In this document: positions 19,598 through 20,746 of the stretch, piece by piece | Position numbering within the stretch: the stretch's first letter is position 1 | Layout of the letters: each line of letters opens with the position of its first letter | Source: an uncultured Oscillospiraceae bacterium | GTDB lineage: Bacteria; Bacillota_A; Clostridia; Oscillospirales; Oscillospiraceae | NCBI GenBank assembly: GCA_934635515.1 | Contig: CAKTZK010000018.1 | Location: 1 to 20,746, forward strand | DNA: 20,746 nt | Direction: 5' to 3' | Made by a program: the position numbers and the translations under genes | The notes under the pieces: model-generated | What the model was told of the DNA's origin: nothing | The model's database searches: none | The model's input: only the letters and a program-made list of their open reading frames with translations

Positions 19598-20590
19598 TCA
19601 TACTCCCCGCCAGGTTTCAATAGACACCCCCCGGTAATACCACCGCAAAATTTCCTGCCAGGTCTTGCCCTCCTTTGCCAGGGCATCGGCCCCGTACTGG
19701 CTCATGCCCACCCCGTGGCCGAATCCCGTGACCCGGAAGGTGATCTCCTCCTCTCCGCACTCCACGGTGAAGCAGGCCGATCGCAGGCCCAAGATGCTCC
19801 GCAGCTTCGTCCCCCGGATCACTACGCCCCCCACCACGGCGGACTCCACCCGGCCGGAGCTGTTCTGCTTCAGGTCCGTGATCCATCCCTTGGCCGAGCC
19901 CTCCAGCACCGTCTCCGGCTCCTCCGCCAGGATCTTCTCCCGGAACTCCGAGGCCGGGAAGGTGTTCACGCTGTAATAGTTGGGCACGCTCTCCGCCTGC
20001 TCCGGGCTCTCCACGCTCACCAGGTATGGCAGATCCGACACCCAGGCATCCCCACTCTTGGCCGTGACCCCCGCCGAGGAGGAATGGAAGGCCGCCAGGA
20101 TGGGTTTGCCCTCATAGAGCATCACCTGGCCGTCCGTTTCTTTTACAGATTGTAATATTTTTCGATTATATTCCTCAAAGTTATCGCCCCAGTTGCTTTT
20201 TGCCCGCTCTTCCGACACCCAGGCATTGCAGCAGCGGTAGTCCATGCACACATCCGCGTCCGGGTGGGCCGCCTTGCGCCCGCCCTGCATATGGTAATAA
20301 ATGAAGGTCCGCTCCGCCACCGCCTGGGCCTTCAGGGCCTCCAGGGCAAAGGTGGCGGGCATCTCTCCCCGCACCACTCCGGGCAAGTACTCCGCCATAG
20401 TCATCTCCACGGTCTTCTCCCCGTCGTACACCTGCAGGACCGATTTTTCATCCGCCAGGGCTTCCCCGGTGGGCTGGGCCAGGGGCGCAGGCGTTTCCGT
20501 CTGCGCCGGGTCCGGCCGGGGCGCCAGCAGCCAGGCGCCGCCGAACAGCAGCGCCGCCCACAGCACTCCCGCCGCCAAGGCTTGTTTCAT
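19598..20590 (-). CDS. spoIID: Stage II sporulation protein D (SpoIID) lytic transglycosylase
   Basis: Predicted 330-aa membrane-anchored peptidoglycan hydrolase needed for engulfment. One N-terminal helix (about 5-23) and a Pro/Thr-rich linker lead to the SpoIID domain. This domain has GVVRGEMPATF with the likely catalytic Glu76, LKAQAVAERTF (87-97), CMDYRCC (Cys115, 120, 121), SSSAGVT, and GFGHGVGMSQYGADALAKEG near the end. In Clostridioides SpoIID the Cys residues bind zinc; the same may hold here. SpoIID normally acts with SpoIIM and SpoIIP in the mother cell under sigma-E; neither partner is in the window. The start at 20590 is chosen because AAAGGAG lies nine bases before it; the Met codon at 20599 sits directly on that site. 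Repeats begin about 50 bp upstream. Confidence 0.93.
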   Translation of the reverse strand: MKQALAAGVLWAALLFGGAWLLAPRPDPAQTETPAPLAQPTGEALADEKSVLQVYDGEKTVEMTMAEYLPGVVRGEMPATFALEALKAQAVAERTFIYYHMQGGRKAAHPDADVCMDYRCCNAWVSEERAKSNWGDNFEEYNRKILQSVKETDGQVMLYEGKPILAAFHSSSAGVTAKSGDAWVSDLPYLVSVESPEQAESVPNYYSVNTFPASEFREKILAEEPETVLEGSAKGWITDLKQNSSGRVESAVVGGVVIRGTKLRSILGLRSACFTVECGEEEITFRVTGFGHGVGMSQYGADALAKEGKTWQEILRWYYRGVSIETWRGV

Positions 20591-20639
20591 CCGTACCATC
20601 TCCTTTTGCGCTATCTCTATGCGCCTAAAGGAGAAAAAA

Positions 20640-20746
20640 TGCCGCCGCGCCCGTGGCAATCCGTAACCCCAAAGGCTCCCCTGCGTAAGGGGAAATCGCC
20701 GAAGCGCCGCCAGTGGCGGAAGAAGCGAGGCGATTTCGAGGAAGTG
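20640..20746. repeat. Partial B plus A composite repeat at the right edge
   Basis: The end of a B unit (CGCCGCGCCCGTGGCAATCC) is followed by an A unit with GGCTCCCCTGCGTAAGGGG and AAATCGCC/GGCGATTT arms. Positions 20674-20746 match 7934-8006 with four differences. The element continues off the window. Confidence 0.83.

Overview
The window looks like the chromosome of a GC-rich, endospore-forming, low-GC-lineage Firmicute of the Oscillospiraceae type (Oscillibacter/Flavonifractor-like gut clostridia). The signs are strong AGGAGG ribosome binding sites, consensus TTGACA/TATAAT promoters, a SpoIID homologue, a PadR-DUF1700 locus, an M-box-controlled mgtE, and intergenic spaces packed with short palindromic repeats. 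The lineage is inferred from gene content and style, not from a marker gene.

Layout, left to right. (1) 1-289: two tandem consensus promoters point left, off the window, probably into a stable-RNA operon. (2) 290-3447, plus strand: a cell-wall pair, an FHA domain fused to an FtsW/RodA glycosyltransferase, followed with a 4-bp overlap by a class B penicillin-binding protein. (3) 3505-3939, minus: a DUF4430 lipoprotein sharing a bidirectional terminator with the PBP. (4) 4044-4341: tRNA-Gln(CUG) with a textbook promoter and terminator, followed by a duplicated 3' end and an inverted T-arm fragment. (5) 4389-5877, minus: a PadR operon in which the regulator is intact but the DUF1700 gene has an apparent internal deletion and the downstream membrane-protein gene is frameshifted. 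(6) 6042-7704, plus: a short-chain dehydrogenase and a separate lipoprotein. (7) 8388-10268, minus: HtpG (Hsp90). (8) 10864-11913, plus: an unrecognised 118-aa protein and a left-handed beta-helix (GlmU-like) protein. (9) 12059-13939, plus: promoter, a 187-bp four-hairpin element, an M-box magnesium riboswitch, an intrinsic terminator and mgtE. (10) 14115-15131, plus: a Cys-rich DUF1540 protein behind an attenuator-like hairpin, then a TauE/SafE exporter split into two overlapping half-size genes. (11) 15626-19420, minus: a response regulator, histidine kinase and HtrA protease operon with a candidate self-binding direct repeat and a second copy of the four-hairpin element in its leader. (12) 19598-20590, minus: SpoIID.

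Genes that appear to work together are the FHA-RodA/PBP pair (glycan polymerase plus transpeptidase, probably phospho-signal controlled), the RR-HK-HtrA operon (envelope stress sensing and proteolysis), the M-box/MgtE unit (magnesium homeostasis) and the split TauE/SafE pair.

The most unusual signal is the family of structured intergenic repeats. The strongest case is the four-hairpin element at 12093-12279 and 19170-19360. The two copies differ mainly inside stems, with compensating changes on both sides, and each lies between a candidate promoter and its gene in the same orientation as that gene. It may be an undescribed leader RNA or a hairpin-rich miniature transposable element with a preference for leaders. 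Smaller families (here called A, B, C and D) also keep their hairpins while changing stem sequence.
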